A stretch of 64,000 bases of DNA from Rhizomys pruinosus (taxonomy: Eukaryota > Chordata > Mammalia > Rodentia > Spalacidae), in the NCBI GenBank assembly GCA_009823505.1, contig VZQC01001595.1, forward strand, positions 3,113,039 through 3,177,038. Direction: 5' to 3'. The notes below the pieces were generated by a model that worked only from the letters and a program-made list of their open reading frames with translations, had not been told where the DNA came from and did not search any database. The stretch's first letter is position 1. The number at the start of each line of letters is the position of its first letter. Position numbers and translations under genes: made by a program. Shown one piece after another: positions 1 to 11,412 of the stretch.

Positions 1-44
1 TACAGAAATGCAGAAAAAAAAAACACTCTAAAATTCATGATTAG

Positions 45-110
45 GATGTGGGGAAAGAGGAACACTCCTTCATTGCTGGAAAGCAGTTTGGAAAACTCTC
101 AAAAAAATTG
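45..110 (+). repeat. L1 ORF2 3' fragment, sense
   Basis: A short plus-strand stretch translates to the GCGERGTLLHCW-like part of L1 ORF2. It directly abuts an antisense L1 piece, so the two cannot be one colinear copy. It is probably the edge of an L1 rearrangement that continues outside the window. Confidence 0.5.
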
Positions 111-112
111 AA

Positions 113-1067
113 AATGATGTTTTTCAGCCATCTTTATTTCTTCATTTGTGAAGTCCATGTTCAGCTCTTCATCTTTTGATTGGGTCATTTGGTTTTTGCT
201 CCTTTGTTTTTTGAGTATTTCATATATTCTGGATGATAGTCCTCTGTCAGATGTATCACTGGTGAAGATTTCCTCCCATTCTGTAGATTTTCTCTTCAGT
301 CTTTGTTTCTTTTGCTGAACAGAGCTTTTGAGTTTAATGAGGTCCCACTTGTTGATTGTTGACATTATTTCCTACCCAGCAGCTGTCTGATTTAGAAAAT
401 AATTTCCTACACCTATATCTTGTAGTTTACTGCCAAAGTTTTTTCTATCATTTTCAGAGTTTCAGGTTTAATGTTGAGGCCTTTGGTCCATTTGGAATTG
501 ATTTTTGTACAGGAGAAAGGCAGGGGTTTAGTTTTATTCTTCTACAAGTGGTGATCCAGTATTGTCAGAACCATTTGCTGAAGATGCTGTTTTACCTTCA
601 CTGAGAATTCTTGAACCCTTTTTCAAATATGAGGTGGTTGAAATTGCATGTTGTCAAGTTTGGAACTTCAATTTTGTTCCATTGGCCTTTTGTGCCATTA
701 CTAGGCTGTTTCTATGACTATAGCCCTGTAATATAGTTTGAAGTCTGGTATAGTAATCCACCCTGCATTGCTCTTTTTGATCAGGGTTACTTTGGTTATC
801 CAGGGACTTTTGTTTTTCCATACAAATTTTAGAGTGTTTTATTCTCTAAGTCTATGAAGAAACACATAGGGATTTTAATTGGGATTGCATTGAATCTGCA
901 TATTGCTTTGGGTAGTATGGTCATTTTCACTACATTAGTTTTTCCAATCAATGAGAATGGGAGATCCTTCCATCTTCTGATGTCTTCTTCAATCTCCTTC
1001 TTAAAGGGTTTAAAGTTTTCCTTGTAAAAAGATCCTTAGTGTCTTTGATCAGGTTTGTTTGAGATAT

Positions 1068-1106
<39 letters not shown>

Positions 1107-1407
1107 TTTTATTGTGAATGGAAAGGTCTCTTTGTATTCCTCCTCCAATTGCTTGTTGTTGATATAAAAACAAGCAACTGATTTTTCTAGGTTGATTTTT
1201 GAATCCTGCCACTTTACTGAACTTATTAACTATTTGTAGGAGTTTTCTGGTAGGGGTTTTAGCATCCCTTAGGTAAAGTATCATGTCATCTACCAAAAGG
1301 GATAGTTTGATCTCCTCTTTTCCAATTAGTACTCCTTTAAATTCCCTTTCTTGTCTTATTGCTCTATGGAGCATTTCAAGCACTATATTCAAAAGAGTGG
1401 AGATAGG
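113..1407 (-). repeat. L1 ORF2 fragment, antisense (RT to C-terminus)
   Basis: On the minus strand this runs colinearly from the reverse-transcriptase core near 1400 to the ORF2 C-terminal region near 120 (WDLIKLKS... through MAEKH). The usual FADD catalytic motif reads LVDD here, and several frameshifts and stops break the frame. A (TTTA)n expansion lies at about 1064-1111 within it. It meets a plus-strand L1 3' half at about 1407 with no spacer. It is a dead copy. Confidence 0.85.
1064..1111. repeat. (TTTA)n microsatellite inside L1
   Basis: Eleven or so TTTA units interrupt the antisense L1 ORF2 reading. It probably expanded from a short native TTTA run in the element, because the L1 similarity continues on both sides. 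Confidence 0.9.
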
Positions 1408-2685
1408 CAACAATTGGGGTCTCGTCAAACTCAAAAGCTTCTGTACAGCAAAAGAAATGATCAATGAAATGAAGAGAAAACCCAAAAAGAGTGAACCATC
1501 ATTCAGCAGTAATACATTTGACAAAATATTAACATCCAGTATATATAAATTCTTCAAAAAAACAAAGGAACAAGAAATCAAATGACCCAATCAAAAGATG
1601 AAGTAAAGAGCTGGACAGAGACGTCACAAATGAAGATGGCTGAGAAACATTTTAAAAAGTGTTCAACATCTCCAATAATTAATGTAAATAAACCACTTTA
1701 TGATTTCACATTATGCCAGTAAAACTGGTTATGATCAAGGAAATAAAAGATACCAAATGCTGGAGAGGTTTTGGGGAAAGGGGAACACTCATTCACTGCT
1801 GGTAAGAATGCAAATTCATGCAGCCCCTATGTAAAGCAGTGTGGGGCACCCTTGAAAGACTCAAAATGAACCTACCATCTGACCCACTCTTACCATTCCT
1901 GGGTATATACCCACAAGATTCATCCTAGTGCAGAGATACATGCACAAAATTATTTATGTCAGCTCTCTTCAATATAGCAAAGACCTGGATACAACCCAAA
2001 TGTCCCACAGCTGATGAGTGTATAAACAAAAAGTGGTACATTTACAGAATGGAGTTCTATGCAGTGGTAAAGAAAAAGGACATCATGAAATTTACAGTTA
2101 AATGGATGGAACTAGAAGTCATTATGTGAAGTGAAGTAAAACAGAAATACAAACGATGTATAGTGTCCCTCATTTGTGGATCCTAGCACTAAATCCTTAT
2201 TTGTAAGGCAAATAAAATACCCGATGCAGCTATAAAAAAGTACATTAAGATATACATCAACATGCTATGTAATTTAGGAATATAAAGTAATATTTCATTT
2301 TACCTACATGCACCTCTACTGTTAGAAGTTGAATCCCTAAGCATGCTTTGGAATTAATCTATAATTTGTTTTCACATGTCATAATTTTGGTTTATGTGTG
2401 GAGTGTATACATGCATAATTTTTAGTAATATAAAATTAAAGGGAATAACAACAACAAAAAGACTTGTTCAAAGGACTGACAGAAACAGTAAACTTTTGCC
2501 CCAAACACTAAACTTCTGCATCAAAAAAGTTAAAAAACAAGACTGAGAAAAATATGCAAGGCATGTATGGCAGAATGCAAGAGCCCTCCTGGGGTGGGGG
2601 AGATGGAAGTGGGAATGGGTCTAAATTTGATTAAGAAATGTTGTATGAAATGCACAAAAGTTCAATAAAATTTTTAAAAACTGAA
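1408..2685 (+). repeat. L1 3' end (ORF2 C-terminus plus 3' UTR)
   Basis: Starts at the WGLVKLKS part of ORF2, passes through the MAEKH, CWRG and ME(F/Y)YA-type C-terminal blocks, then a 3' UTR with a G-rich stretch at about 2585-2610. It ends in a TGTATGAAATGCACA...AATAAAA tail. Frameshifts show that it is dead. Its first 230 bases repeat the same ORF2 segment found in the antisense piece at 113-365. Confidence 0.85.
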
Positions 2686-2689
2686 AATT

Positions 2690-3004
2690 AGTCTACTGTA
2701 TGATTGGTAATACCATTCCATGGCATATATCCAAAGGACTCGTCCTACTGTAGTGATACCTGTATATTCATGTTTGTTGTGGCTATCTTCACAATAGCTA
2801 AGAAATGGAAACAAGATAAATATCAACTGATAAATGAATAATGAAAGTGTTTTGCATTTTTCAATGGAGTTCTACTAAGCAGTAAGAACATATGAAATTA
2901 TGAAATTTACAGGAAGATGGATGGAACTAAAGACTCTTATACCAAGTGAAGTAACAATCTGAGAAAAGCAAGAGACATATGTTCTCCCATTATGCAAAAT
3001 GCCA
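2690..3004 (+). repeat. Older L1 ORF2 3' fragment
   Basis: Degenerate L1 similarity: a GIYPKD-like block, a 'caatagctaag' block, a 'tggagttctac' block and an 'agatggatggaact' block follow in the normal L1 order. There is no open frame. Confidence 0.65.
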
Positions 3005-3570
3005 TGGGTTTTCCTCAAATAATTAAATCAGAACTACCATATGATAAAGCAATTCTACTATTGGATATATATGCCCAAAGGAACTGAAATGGAATCAGTC
3101 TGTAGTGTAGTCATCTCCACTCCTAAATGTATTGAAGCACTATTCACAATAGCTAAGAATGAATCTAATGTAAATGGCCAAAAAACATTATTAGTGTGAA
3201 TAGTATATGCTACAAATCTACAATGGAATATTGTTCTACCGCAAAAACCTCATGTGATCTCACTCTTGTGTAGAATCTGAAGCAGCTGACATAAAAGTTG
3301 AAAGAATACAATAGTGGTTACCATGGATTGCAAAGAGAAGGGACCAAAAGCAATGATAATTGACTGATCAATGGATACAAACTTACAAATAGAAGTATGA
3401 GGTTTTGCTCTGATAGGTCACTGTAAGGTAAATACGCATAAGTGTAATATGCTATGCATTTCAAAAATGTAGAAGAAAGGATAATGACTATTTCATCACA
3501 AAATGATAAATGTTTGAGTTGTTTATCATGATTTAAACTTGTCAATATGGAACTGTATCAAAGCATCACA
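3005..3570 (+). repeat. Ancient mammalian-wide L1 3' end
   Basis: Contains the sequence order typical of old L1 3' ends: a 'gcaattctac' block, then 'gcactattcacaatagc', then 'gatctcactctt', then 'agtggttaccatgg'. It is more diverged than the neighbouring copy and lies immediately after it. Confidence 0.6.
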
Positions 3571-4772
3571 TGTTATTTTATTAGTACATAAAATTTTATG
3601 TGTTCATGCAACTTTTTTAAAAGGTTAATTTTATTTGTATCCAATTGTGTGTACTAGGAGAAATAATTTGCAAAACTTTAATATAATTACTGAAAATTCA
3701 TAGTTCATATATAAATGTTAGCTAGGATACATTTTACACAATGTATCTAAGCACATCATATACATAAAAGATGATGTTTATTGTAGTGTTGGAATTTTAA
3801 GTACAAAAGTCCCATATTATCATCACAAATAGCTCTGATTATACAGTTTAATTGCATTTCATAATTTTAAATTATAAATATTTTATGTATAATCCTCAAT
3901 GTATTTGTGTTAATAAAGTATATAACATATGGCTAAATATAATGAAACACATCTAATAAATGCATGAATGCTTTTGTTGATGTAAAGAAGAAATGCTAAG
4001 GAAATATTTGTGAATATTTACTAATATATACTAAAATGCTAAGGATACTAAATTTTACTATTTAGAATACTAAAATGCTAAGGAAATCAATTTTATCTGC
4101 TAGAACCTCTAGTGTTCCCAGTGTAAGGATACAAGTAATGTGATGGGACGTCATACCTTCTGTTCGATGAAGTAAGTGATAAGCCAAACCCTGGTTCTGA
4201 TAAGATCTATAACACAAATGTCTCACATTGGTTTCCACTGACAATGCTGTGGTAGAGAGAGAAAGGGAAAAAATGGGATCGAGGGTATTAGTATTAAAGT
4301 TGCATTATAATCTAGTCACCACTAGAGGAAGTGAAGACTCACCCATCACACTGGAAACCTCCAGAAGAGTGTGTCTATAAACTTTTTTCTGGACATTCCC
4401 TGGAACCAGGGAGGGACGACATGCCTGGGGTGTTTCTCAGCTTGTAGCTGAGGCATTTGATACTCTAATCCCCAAGCAATTAATTCCAACTTTCCATTCA
4501 GGATTAGAGGAGTTTTTCTGAGGTTTTAAAGGAAAATATCATATGAGAGTGGGCAGGTTTTGAATAGTGAGAGACAAAACAAAAGCAAAAAAATAGTAAG
4601 AGATTGTCTTTATTATATTGGCAAATCCAGAGAAAGCAATGACAGTATGTGTTTAACCACAGGAAAAAAAAGGACAAGTATATGTCAACACATAGCAAGG
4701 AGAGGACAAATAAATGAGGAAAATAACTATAGATTGAAAGAAATTTCATAATTTGCTGTGAAATATATTCAT
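3571..4772. other. No gene or repeat recognised
   Basis: AT-rich sequence. I see no coding signal beyond short chance frames, no SINE head and no LTR features. The GC-richer block at about 4310-4500 is unidentified. Confidence 0.5.
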
Positions 4773-5010
4773 CTTTAAAGATTTATTTTATTTTACATGT
4801 GTGTGAGTGTGTGTGTGTGTATGTGTGTGAGTGAATTTATGTGCAGCATGTGTTCAAGTGCCCAAGCAGGCCAGAAGAGGGTGCTGGAACCTTTGGAACT
4901 GGAGTAATCGGTGTCTATGAGGCTCCTAAGGTGTAAGCTGGAAACTGAAACTAGGTCCAGTACCTTAAAAGCAAGAACCCTGAGTTCTCTCTGAAACCCA
5001 GTAGTCGTCA
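4773..5010 (-). repeat. B3/B2-type SINE, antisense
   Basis: Begins (plus strand) with an AGATTTATTTTATTTTA tail complement and a (GT)n stretch. It continues with 'ggccagaagagggtgctgg' and 'ggaactggagtaat', which belong to the B3/B2 body. The tRNA-like head is eroded. Confidence 0.7.
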
Positions 5011-5118
5011 CCTTGATTGTGATGCCATGTAGGTGCAGAATGTTCCAAAACTTGCAAAACACAAAATTCCTTTATACACATCCAACATATATTAAATATA
5101 TCATTAAAATGATTTTTA

Positions 5119-5324
5119 TTTTGCCTTTGAATATTGATTGGTTAAAATAATTTTTAAAAAGAGCACAGAAATCCATGCTGTGGGGATAGCACAGACGTTA
5201 AAGGCAGAGGCTAAGAACCGCAAAAAAAAAAAAAAAAGGATGTTCGAAAAAGATCACAGAAATCCAAAAACTGTGCTCTTTTTTATTAAAAGTTGCTTTG
5301 ACCAATCAATATTCAAAGGCAAAA
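5119..5324. repeat. Inverted repeat with about 50-base arms
   Basis: Bases 5119-5142 are a perfect 24-base reverse complement of 5301-5324. Complementarity continues imperfectly to 5168 and 5271 (GAGCACAG / CTGTGCTC). The loop of about 100 bases holds a small poly(A)-ended insertion. No transposase is present. I cannot assign a family. Confidence 0.7.
5176..5254 (+). mobile_element. Small poly(A)-tailed retroposon in hairpin loop
   Basis: A roughly 55-base unique body ends in 16 A residues (5222-5237) plus a short tail. It is flanked by the 12-base direct repeat CACAGAAATCCA at 5164-5175 and 5255-5266. That is the mark of L1-mediated insertion. The body faintly resembles an ID-type tRNA-derived SINE head, but this is not secure. 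Confidence 0.5.
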
Positions 5325-5354
5325 CATTCATTTCAATGGTGAGACTTCCTAATT

Positions 5355-5410
5355 CTAGCCCAGCTGACATTACAGGGAGACTCTGTCTCAAAGGTATAAA
5401 CAAATAAATA
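5355..5410 (+). repeat. B1 3' fragment
   Basis: Matches only the last part of B1 (cagctg...tacagggaga, ctctgtctcaaa) followed by an A-rich tail. Confidence 0.6.
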
Positions 5411-5578
5411 TTAATAATGAAAAATAAATAATTAGTAAATAAATAAGAGGAACACATTTGTCTCAAAAAGAGAAAAGAAACTTGCCTGGATTTATAACAT
5501 TAGAAAAATAACATTCACTTTGTTATTATTACTTTCCATTTATGTTAGAGGATTATCTGGTAATGTGTCCTTTCTGGG

Positions 5579-5580
5579 AT

Positions 5581-5619
<39 letters not shown>

Positions 5620-5620
5620 T
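5579..5620. repeat. (TTTA)n microsatellite
   Basis: Tandem TTTA next to the antisense B1 poly(T), probably derived from its A-rich tail. Confidence 0.9.
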
Positions 5621-5766
5621 TTTGGTCTTTTCTAGACAGCATCTCCCTGTAGCCCCAGTTGGCCTGGAACTCACTGTGTAGACCAGGCTGGGCTTTAACT
5701 CATAAAGATCCACCTGCCTCTGCCTTCCAAGTGCTAGGATTAAAGGCGTGTGCCACCATGCCCAGC
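5621..5766 (-). repeat. B1 SINE, antisense
   Basis: Full-length 7SL-derived B1 in reverse orientation, from the complement of the tail (tttggtctttt...gacag) to the complement of the 5' head (ccaccatgcccagc). Confidence 0.92.
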
Positions 5767-6041
5767 ATTCTAGGATTTATTTTTAAATAAATTTATGAAA
5801 ATGTATCTTGGATAGTCATCAAATAAATGAAAACAAACCAGAAGTGCTAAACTTTAGCACTCTGTCCTCTCTGTCACCATTGCACAGCCCCTCTTGTTTC
5901 CAATAAACCACCTCCTAACTCCATGTCCTTTTGTGTGTTCACTATTTAAATTTTTTATATGTTCAAATATAATTTTTTTATATTTTAGTTTTTCAAATAC
6001 CATTAACAGTTACTTGTTATTTATGAATTAAATATGAATTT

Positions 6042-6182
6042 TTTTGGTCTTTTTGAGATAGGGTCTCCCTGTAGCCCCATCTGTCCTGGAACTCTCTCTG
6101 AAGACCAGGCTGGCCTTTAACTCACAGAGATCCACCTGCCTCTGCCTCCCAGGTGCTAGGATTAAAGGCATGCACCAACTAG
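6042..6182 (-). repeat. B1 SINE, antisense
   Basis: Nearly complete antisense B1, flanked by the 10-base direct repeat ATATGAATTT at 6032-6041 and 6183-6192, so the insertion boundaries are clear. The 5' head is cut short relative to neighbouring copies. Confidence 0.92.
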
Positions 6183-6192
6183 ATATGAATTT

Positions 6193-7613
6193 ATAAAGAC
6201 AGTAAAATTCATAACTCATTCCAAGATATATTTAAATGGCCTATTGGGTACCATGTTTCCTTGCCATTGAGGATGTAACTAATTACTTTGGATACAATTC
6301 CTTTGTCCTTCTATCTTCTTCCTTGGTAGGCTTCATTAGCTTTACTTGCTAATTCTAAAGATAACCTTATCTAATTTGTCACAATTGTCAGTACATGTTT
6401 CATTCAAAGAAAAATTCAATTATCTTTACAGAAATCCATTAATATTTTATTTACAAATGATATTTTTCTGGAATACTGTAAAATAAAATGTTGTGATTGT
6501 TTTACTTTTACCTCTACTCCATACTCCATCTTATTCACTATGCACTTTCCTGTTTTATCACTTAATGATAAAGTTGTGTAATTTTTGAAATATAGTAAGT
6601 TTAAGATCATATTCACCAGGCTCAACTTCTCGCATAATAAAACCTCTAATAAGGTAGTACTTCTAAACAGACTGCACCCTCAGTCCAGGCTTTTCTTTCT
6701 TTTACTATGCCTTCCATATTCTTAATAATTTCTAAATTTAAGGGGGGAATAGGATAGACTTCTTAGAAAACAGAGTTAATTTACTCTGCAGTCAGTTGAA
6801 TGTAGTGTGTGGAAAATCCAATCAGGTATTGGCATATTCTCCAAGAAATTTACTTTTAACACACTCTAATAAGTAGGGAGGATGACAGTTTGCTAAAAGA
6901 ATAATTTCAGTTTTATCCAAGATAACCGCTATGTCATAATGATGAAAGATTTTTTTGTACATGTGAGACAAATCTGAGCTATAATGAGCTTGTTCATTTT
7001 TCTTAGTCCAGCAAATAAATGAAAAATAAGTAATGGGTTCCAATTTGGAGTAGTCCTTCACACTGAAAAATACGAACTTTGCAAACATCATGTATCTTTG
7101 ATTGTTTCTGCAAGTTCTTTAGTCATTAGTAATAAATTTATTGGGGTTGAGGAGAAAAGAAGGCTGAGTTTCTATTTATATTCTACAATAGAGTCATATT
7201 GTCATGAAATCCAGAGGCAAAACTTTGTAAACGTGTCTACAAGGAATAAACTAGAAAAAAAAAAAAAACTCCTAATTTTAAAAACACTCCTTAATTGGCA
7301 TTAAGCAACATTTGAAAAGAGATGTCTGTGAGGAGCATTGCAATGCTACAGAATGAATAGTTAAAGCACAGGGAAAACAGGTCTGGTAATCAAAAAGAAA
7401 TCTGAACGTGTCCCCTGCTAGTTATTTTATGTGTTGAACAATGTTAATCGTGGCATCTATTCTCTGTTTGGTCATGTTTAAACATGCTTTCGATGCTGGG
7501 AGTTTCTCATAACTCTAATGTAGGTAATATTTTACACTCTAAATCAATTGGCTAACAAGTTCATACAGGTAAAAACTCTAAATTGAAAGAGAATTTAAAA
7601 GTTATAGTACTTT
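6193..7613. other. No gene or repeat recognised
   Basis: AT-rich. Only short chance reading frames are present on both strands, none with recognisable domains. A poly(A) run occurs at about 7255-7268. Confidence 0.5.
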
Positions 7614-7840
7614 GGGGGCAGGAGAGATGGCTCAGTGGTTAAGAGCATTGACTGCTCTTATAGAAGACCCAGATTCCACTCAGAGCACTCACATGGGGGC
7701 TAATCATCAATAACTCCACTTCCCGCCGAGCTGGAGCCTATGCCTCCTCACCTCTGCAGGCATTAGACATGGTGCAGTTATATACATGCAAGCAATACAC
7801 TCTTACCCACAAAATAAAATAAAAATAATAATTAAACACA
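7614..7840 (+). repeat. B2-type SINE, sense
   Basis: The tRNA-like head 'gagagatggctcagtggttaag' carries the internal A-box region and is followed by a diverged B2 body and an A-rich AATAAAATAAAA tail. Confidence 0.85.
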
Positions 7841-7914
7841 TTTATTTTAACAAAAATGATTGCGGGTTTAACACTGCATTAAGGAAAAGAATTTTAAAAC
7901 TGCTAAGATGAGGC

Positions 7915-8640
7915 TTTGAGAGGCAAAGCTTGGTCCACACCTGGGCAACAAGTCTAATGGGGGCTTCTGCATGCTGGAGGCTCTCAGGGCAATAGGTACA
8001 GCCTAGGTTGCCATAGGCTACCCTACGGCAGCAGAAGGCAGCAGAGATGGCCAGCATGCATTGGGAGATAAAGGAGGTGGCCTGTGGGAATCTGGAGGTG
8101 ACTGGTGGTGGAGACCAGCAGGACACTGGGGCAGTAACTAGGCTTGCAGGCAGCTAGAGGAAGCAGCAGCAGGCTCAATACTCAATAGGTAGGGAACACC
8201 TGAGATACTTCCTTTTGGCTCCAGGATGGGCTTCTCTCCTTCTGGATCCAGATAGAGATGTTGGCAGCCAGCCCTGGTGAGCTGGTGGGTGGACCCCAAG
8301 TGGTGAAGTGGTTTTATGAGTACATCTTTCCTAGTGAATGAATGAGGTCTGCCTCCGTTTGCTGGTGAGAGTTGCCAGCTGTCCAGGAGCAGTGGCAATA
8401 AGAAACCCCTCCCCAACAGCTGGGGAGCACCTAGGGCCCCTCCAGCAGCTCCAGGCTAGACTTCCCTGCCCTGGACTCAGATTCAGAAAATTACAGCCAG
8501 CCCACTGGTGGGCAGACCCCATGTGGTGCAGTGCTTAAGCCTCCCTGATTGCTGCCTGCCTCCCACTACTAGAGGAGCTCCTGACTGGCTAGAAGGGCGG
8601 CTGGTCTTCCCAGTATAAACTCAGAAGTGAGAAATGGAAA
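7915..8640 (+). promoter_or_regulatory. L1 5' UTR with tandem promoter monomers
   Basis: GC-rich compared with its surroundings. Two units of about 225 bases align: one ends near 8310 and the next near 8533. Each contains 'cagccagccc', then 'ggtgggtggacccc' or 'ggtgggcagacccc', then 'gtggtg', with a matching 'cacct...ggctccagg' or 'cacct...agctccagg' block upstream. Tandem 5' UTR monomers acting as internal promoters are established for muroid L1. The promoter role here is inferred. A third, more diverged unit may lie at 7915-8110. Confidence 0.6.
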
Positions 8641-8889
8641 CCCACACCAACCACCCTTGTGTAATAAATAAGACTACAAAGATGCCTGAAGAATATAAGC
8701 AAAGCCAGTCTTCAATTCAACAAGGAAACACTTGAAATTCATACTAGAATCACAACAAAAGAAACTCCAAAACCCAAATCACAGCCCAAAACAAACAAAC
8801 AAACAAAAAACAATAATAAGCCTCTTCCAAATACTGCCCGTCCTGCAGAAGACTCCTATAATGAGGACTGCCTAGATGTAACTCAGGAT

Positions 8890-9134
8890 ATAGATTTTTT
8901 TTTTAATTCTTTAAATTTGTTTATTATTTTTGTGTGTGTATGAGTGTACTGTCTGCATGTAGGTTTGTGCACCCGTGTCGTGCAATGTTGTGGGCATCAG
9001 AACAGGGAGTCAGATTCCCCTGGAACTGGAATTAAAGACAATTCTCAGCCACCATGTGGGTGCTGGGAATCGAACCCGGGTACTCTGCAAGAGCATTCGG
9101 TGCTGTCAACTGCTGAGCCATGTCTCCAGCCCCA
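8890..9134 (-). repeat. B2-type SINE, antisense, inside L1
   Basis: Long-form B2-like SINE in reverse orientation: tail complement and 'tgtctgcatgtaggtttgtg', then 'gtgtcgtgcaatg', then 'cctggaactgg', ending in the head complement 'gagccatgtctccagcccc'. It separates the L1 5' leader from the ORF1 coiled-coil region. Confidence 0.92.
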
Positions 9135-9144
9135 GACACACATC

Positions 9145-10086
9145 TTAAAAGAACTATCATAAACATGATTAAAGAAATCAAAGAATTGAAAGAATATAAA
9201 TAACACGTGTACAAACAAATGAAAGAACTGAAAGATAAACTAAAAGAAGATAATGATAAACTGAGGAATGATTTTTAAAAAGACATAGAAACACTGAAAA
9301 AAAACAGGTTGAAATGAAAAAGGAAGTGGAATATTCAACAAACCATTTGGAAAGGATGGGAGAAAGCCTCATTAACATATTGGATGAAGTATGAAATAGA
9401 ACATTAAGACTGGAAGACAACGTGGAAGAACTGGATCGCTCAAACAATGATTACAAAAATTAGAAACAAAAAACAAACAAACAAAAAAAAAAACACAAGA
9501 ATGGAATGACCAAGAACTGTGGGACACCATGAAAAGATCAAACTTATGCATCTTTGGTATAGAAGAAAGAGAAGAATCCCAGGATAATGGTATTGAGCAG
9601 ATCATCACCAGGATTGTTGAAGAAAAATTTCCCAAATTAAAGAAAGACATACCCATCCAAACAGAAGAAGTACATAGAACACCAAATAGACATTACCAGA
9701 AAAGAAATTTTTCACTCCATATCATAGCGAAGCCACTAGATGTTCAAAACAGTGAGAGAATACTGGAAGCTATAAAGGAAAAACAGCAAGGCACTAATAA
9801 AGGAAAACTCATTAGAATTACAGCTGATTTTTCAATGCAAATGATGAAAGCCAGAAGAGCTTGGTCCAAGGTATCCTTGTGCCCAAATGATGGTAAATGT
9901 CAACCCAGAATACTTTATCCAGTAAAAATATCTATTATGATTGAAGGAGAAAGGAAAATCTTCCATGACATAAACAGGCTGGAAAACTTCTTGTTCAGAA
10001 AGCCAGTCTTTCAGAGAGTATGTGAAGCAATACAAAGAGTGGAAGTTAGGGATGATTATACCCAAGCAGCAACAGAAAATACTTAA
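9145..10086 (+). pseudogene. L1 ORF1 (RNA-binding protein), decayed
   Basis: L1 ORF1p is a trimeric RNA-binding chaperone of the L1 ribonucleoprotein. The coiled-coil part (9145-9520) is Lys/Glu-rich, heptad-like and broken by stops. From 9529 an open stretch of 185 codons covers the RRM-like and C-terminal domains. Recognisable blocks include LCIFGIEE near the start, then EEKFPKLKKDIPIQTEEVHRT, then a KARRAW block, a CQPRILYPVK block and a KIFHDINRLENF block. The stop at 10084-10086 matches the normal ORF1 end. The conserved C-terminal domain is still readable while the N-terminus is not. Confidence 0.85.
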
Positions 10087-10139
10087 TGAAGGTACTACTG
10101 TGGAAATACAAACCAAAATAAGAAGACACTGGAAACCAA

Positions 10140-10244
10140 AATGATTGGAAGCAATATAAATCTCTCAGTAATAACTTTAAATATCAATTAACTGAATTCT
10201 CCAACTAAGAGGCTCAGGCTAGTAGAATGGATGAAGAAATAAAA

Positions 10245-10285
<41 letters not shown>

Positions 10286-11075
10286 TCTGCAAAAACCAAT
10301 CTCACCTTCTAGGACAGACACTATCTATAAGTGAATGGATAGAAAAAAAAATACATCAAAATACCCAAAAACAGCACTAAGGAAAAACCAAGCTGGGAGT
10401 AGCCATTCTATATCAGATAAAATGCCTTCATTTAAAACTAATCAGAAAAGATGAAGAGGGTCATGTTTTTCTTGTCAAAGGAAAAAGTAACCGAGAAGAT
10501 ATCACAATCATGAATTTATACTCACCAAACTCTGGCACACCGAACGTCAAAACACAATTCTGTAGGATTTAAGCACATATAATCCAACACACTATGAGGT
10601 GACTTCAATACCCCTCTCTAATTAGACAGTCAACAGACAAAGAATAACAAGGTGAGTGAATCTGAATGTAAAAAATCGTAATCAAATGTTCTAAAGACAT
10701 TTATGATATTTCACCAAACACCAAAAATATACTTTCTATTAAGCACCCCATGGAACATTCTCCAAAATCAATCACATACTGGGACACAGAATAAACCTCA
10801 ACCAATACAAAAGAATTAATATAATTCCATGTATTCTATCACAGCACATTACAATAAAGCTTAAATGAACACTAGAAGAAGCCCTGGTAAATATGGTAAC
10901 TCCTGGAGATTAAACAACACACTTCCTGAGCAATGTATGGATCAAGGGAGAAATTTAAAAAGAAATAAAAGTACTCCTGGAATTAAACAAAAAGGATAAT
11001 GCAATACAGCAAAACTTTGGGGTTTACACAGTTCTAAGAGGGAAATTTATAGCTCTAAGTGCCTACATTAAAAAC
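10140..11075 (+). pseudogene. L1 ORF2, endonuclease part, decayed
   Basis: Translates in pieces to the APE-like endonuclease domain that nicks target DNA. Order seen: the N-terminal NITLNIN-like block at about 10165, the HYL/GWE-like region, the 'agctgggagtagccattcta' (AGVAIL-type) block at 10391, the IYSPN block near 10520, the FFSAPH-type block at 10735, and a region ending 'tttatagctctaagtgcc' at 11060. The frame is broken by frameshifts and by a poly(T) tract at 10243-10282. Confidence 0.75.
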
Positions 11076-11175
11076 AACAACAACAACAACACGTCCATTG
11101 TGATGGGAGGCATAGTGGCCTGAGGGCAGGCACGAAAGCCGAGGTCCACAGGGCAATGAGCACAGGGAGAGCGAG

Positions 11176-11242
<67 letters not shown>

Positions 11243-11412
11243 CTGGAGACTGCCAGGCTTGTTAAACTCACTAAGCCTGCCCCCAATGACATACTTCCTC
11301 CAGCATGACCACACTTTCTAAGATTTCCCAGAACAGTGCCACCAACTGCAGAAAAATGTCTGAATACTTAAAGCCTGTGGGGGACACTCTCATTCAAACC
11401 ACCACAATGGTC
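11076..11412. repeat. Foreign interspersed repeat with (GA)n inside L1 ORF2
   Basis: Starts after a CAA-repeat, carries a (GA)n tract at 11179-11250 and a 'gcccccaatgacatacttcctcc...' segment that ends 'attcaaaccaccaca'. I recall similar segments in other rodent interspersed repeats but cannot name the family. L1 ORF2 resumes directly after it at the RT DAEKAYDK block. About 300 codons of ORF2 are therefore missing. Confidence 0.6.

Noticed and set aside
7614..7680. tRNA-like sequence
   Set aside because: It is the tRNA-derived head of a B2-type SINE, followed by a SINE body and A-rich tail. The same applies to the other B2-type copies. No functional tRNA gene was found.
11063..11314. Ser/Leu-rich frames
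   Set aside because: They come from the (GA)n tract within the repeat inserted in L1.
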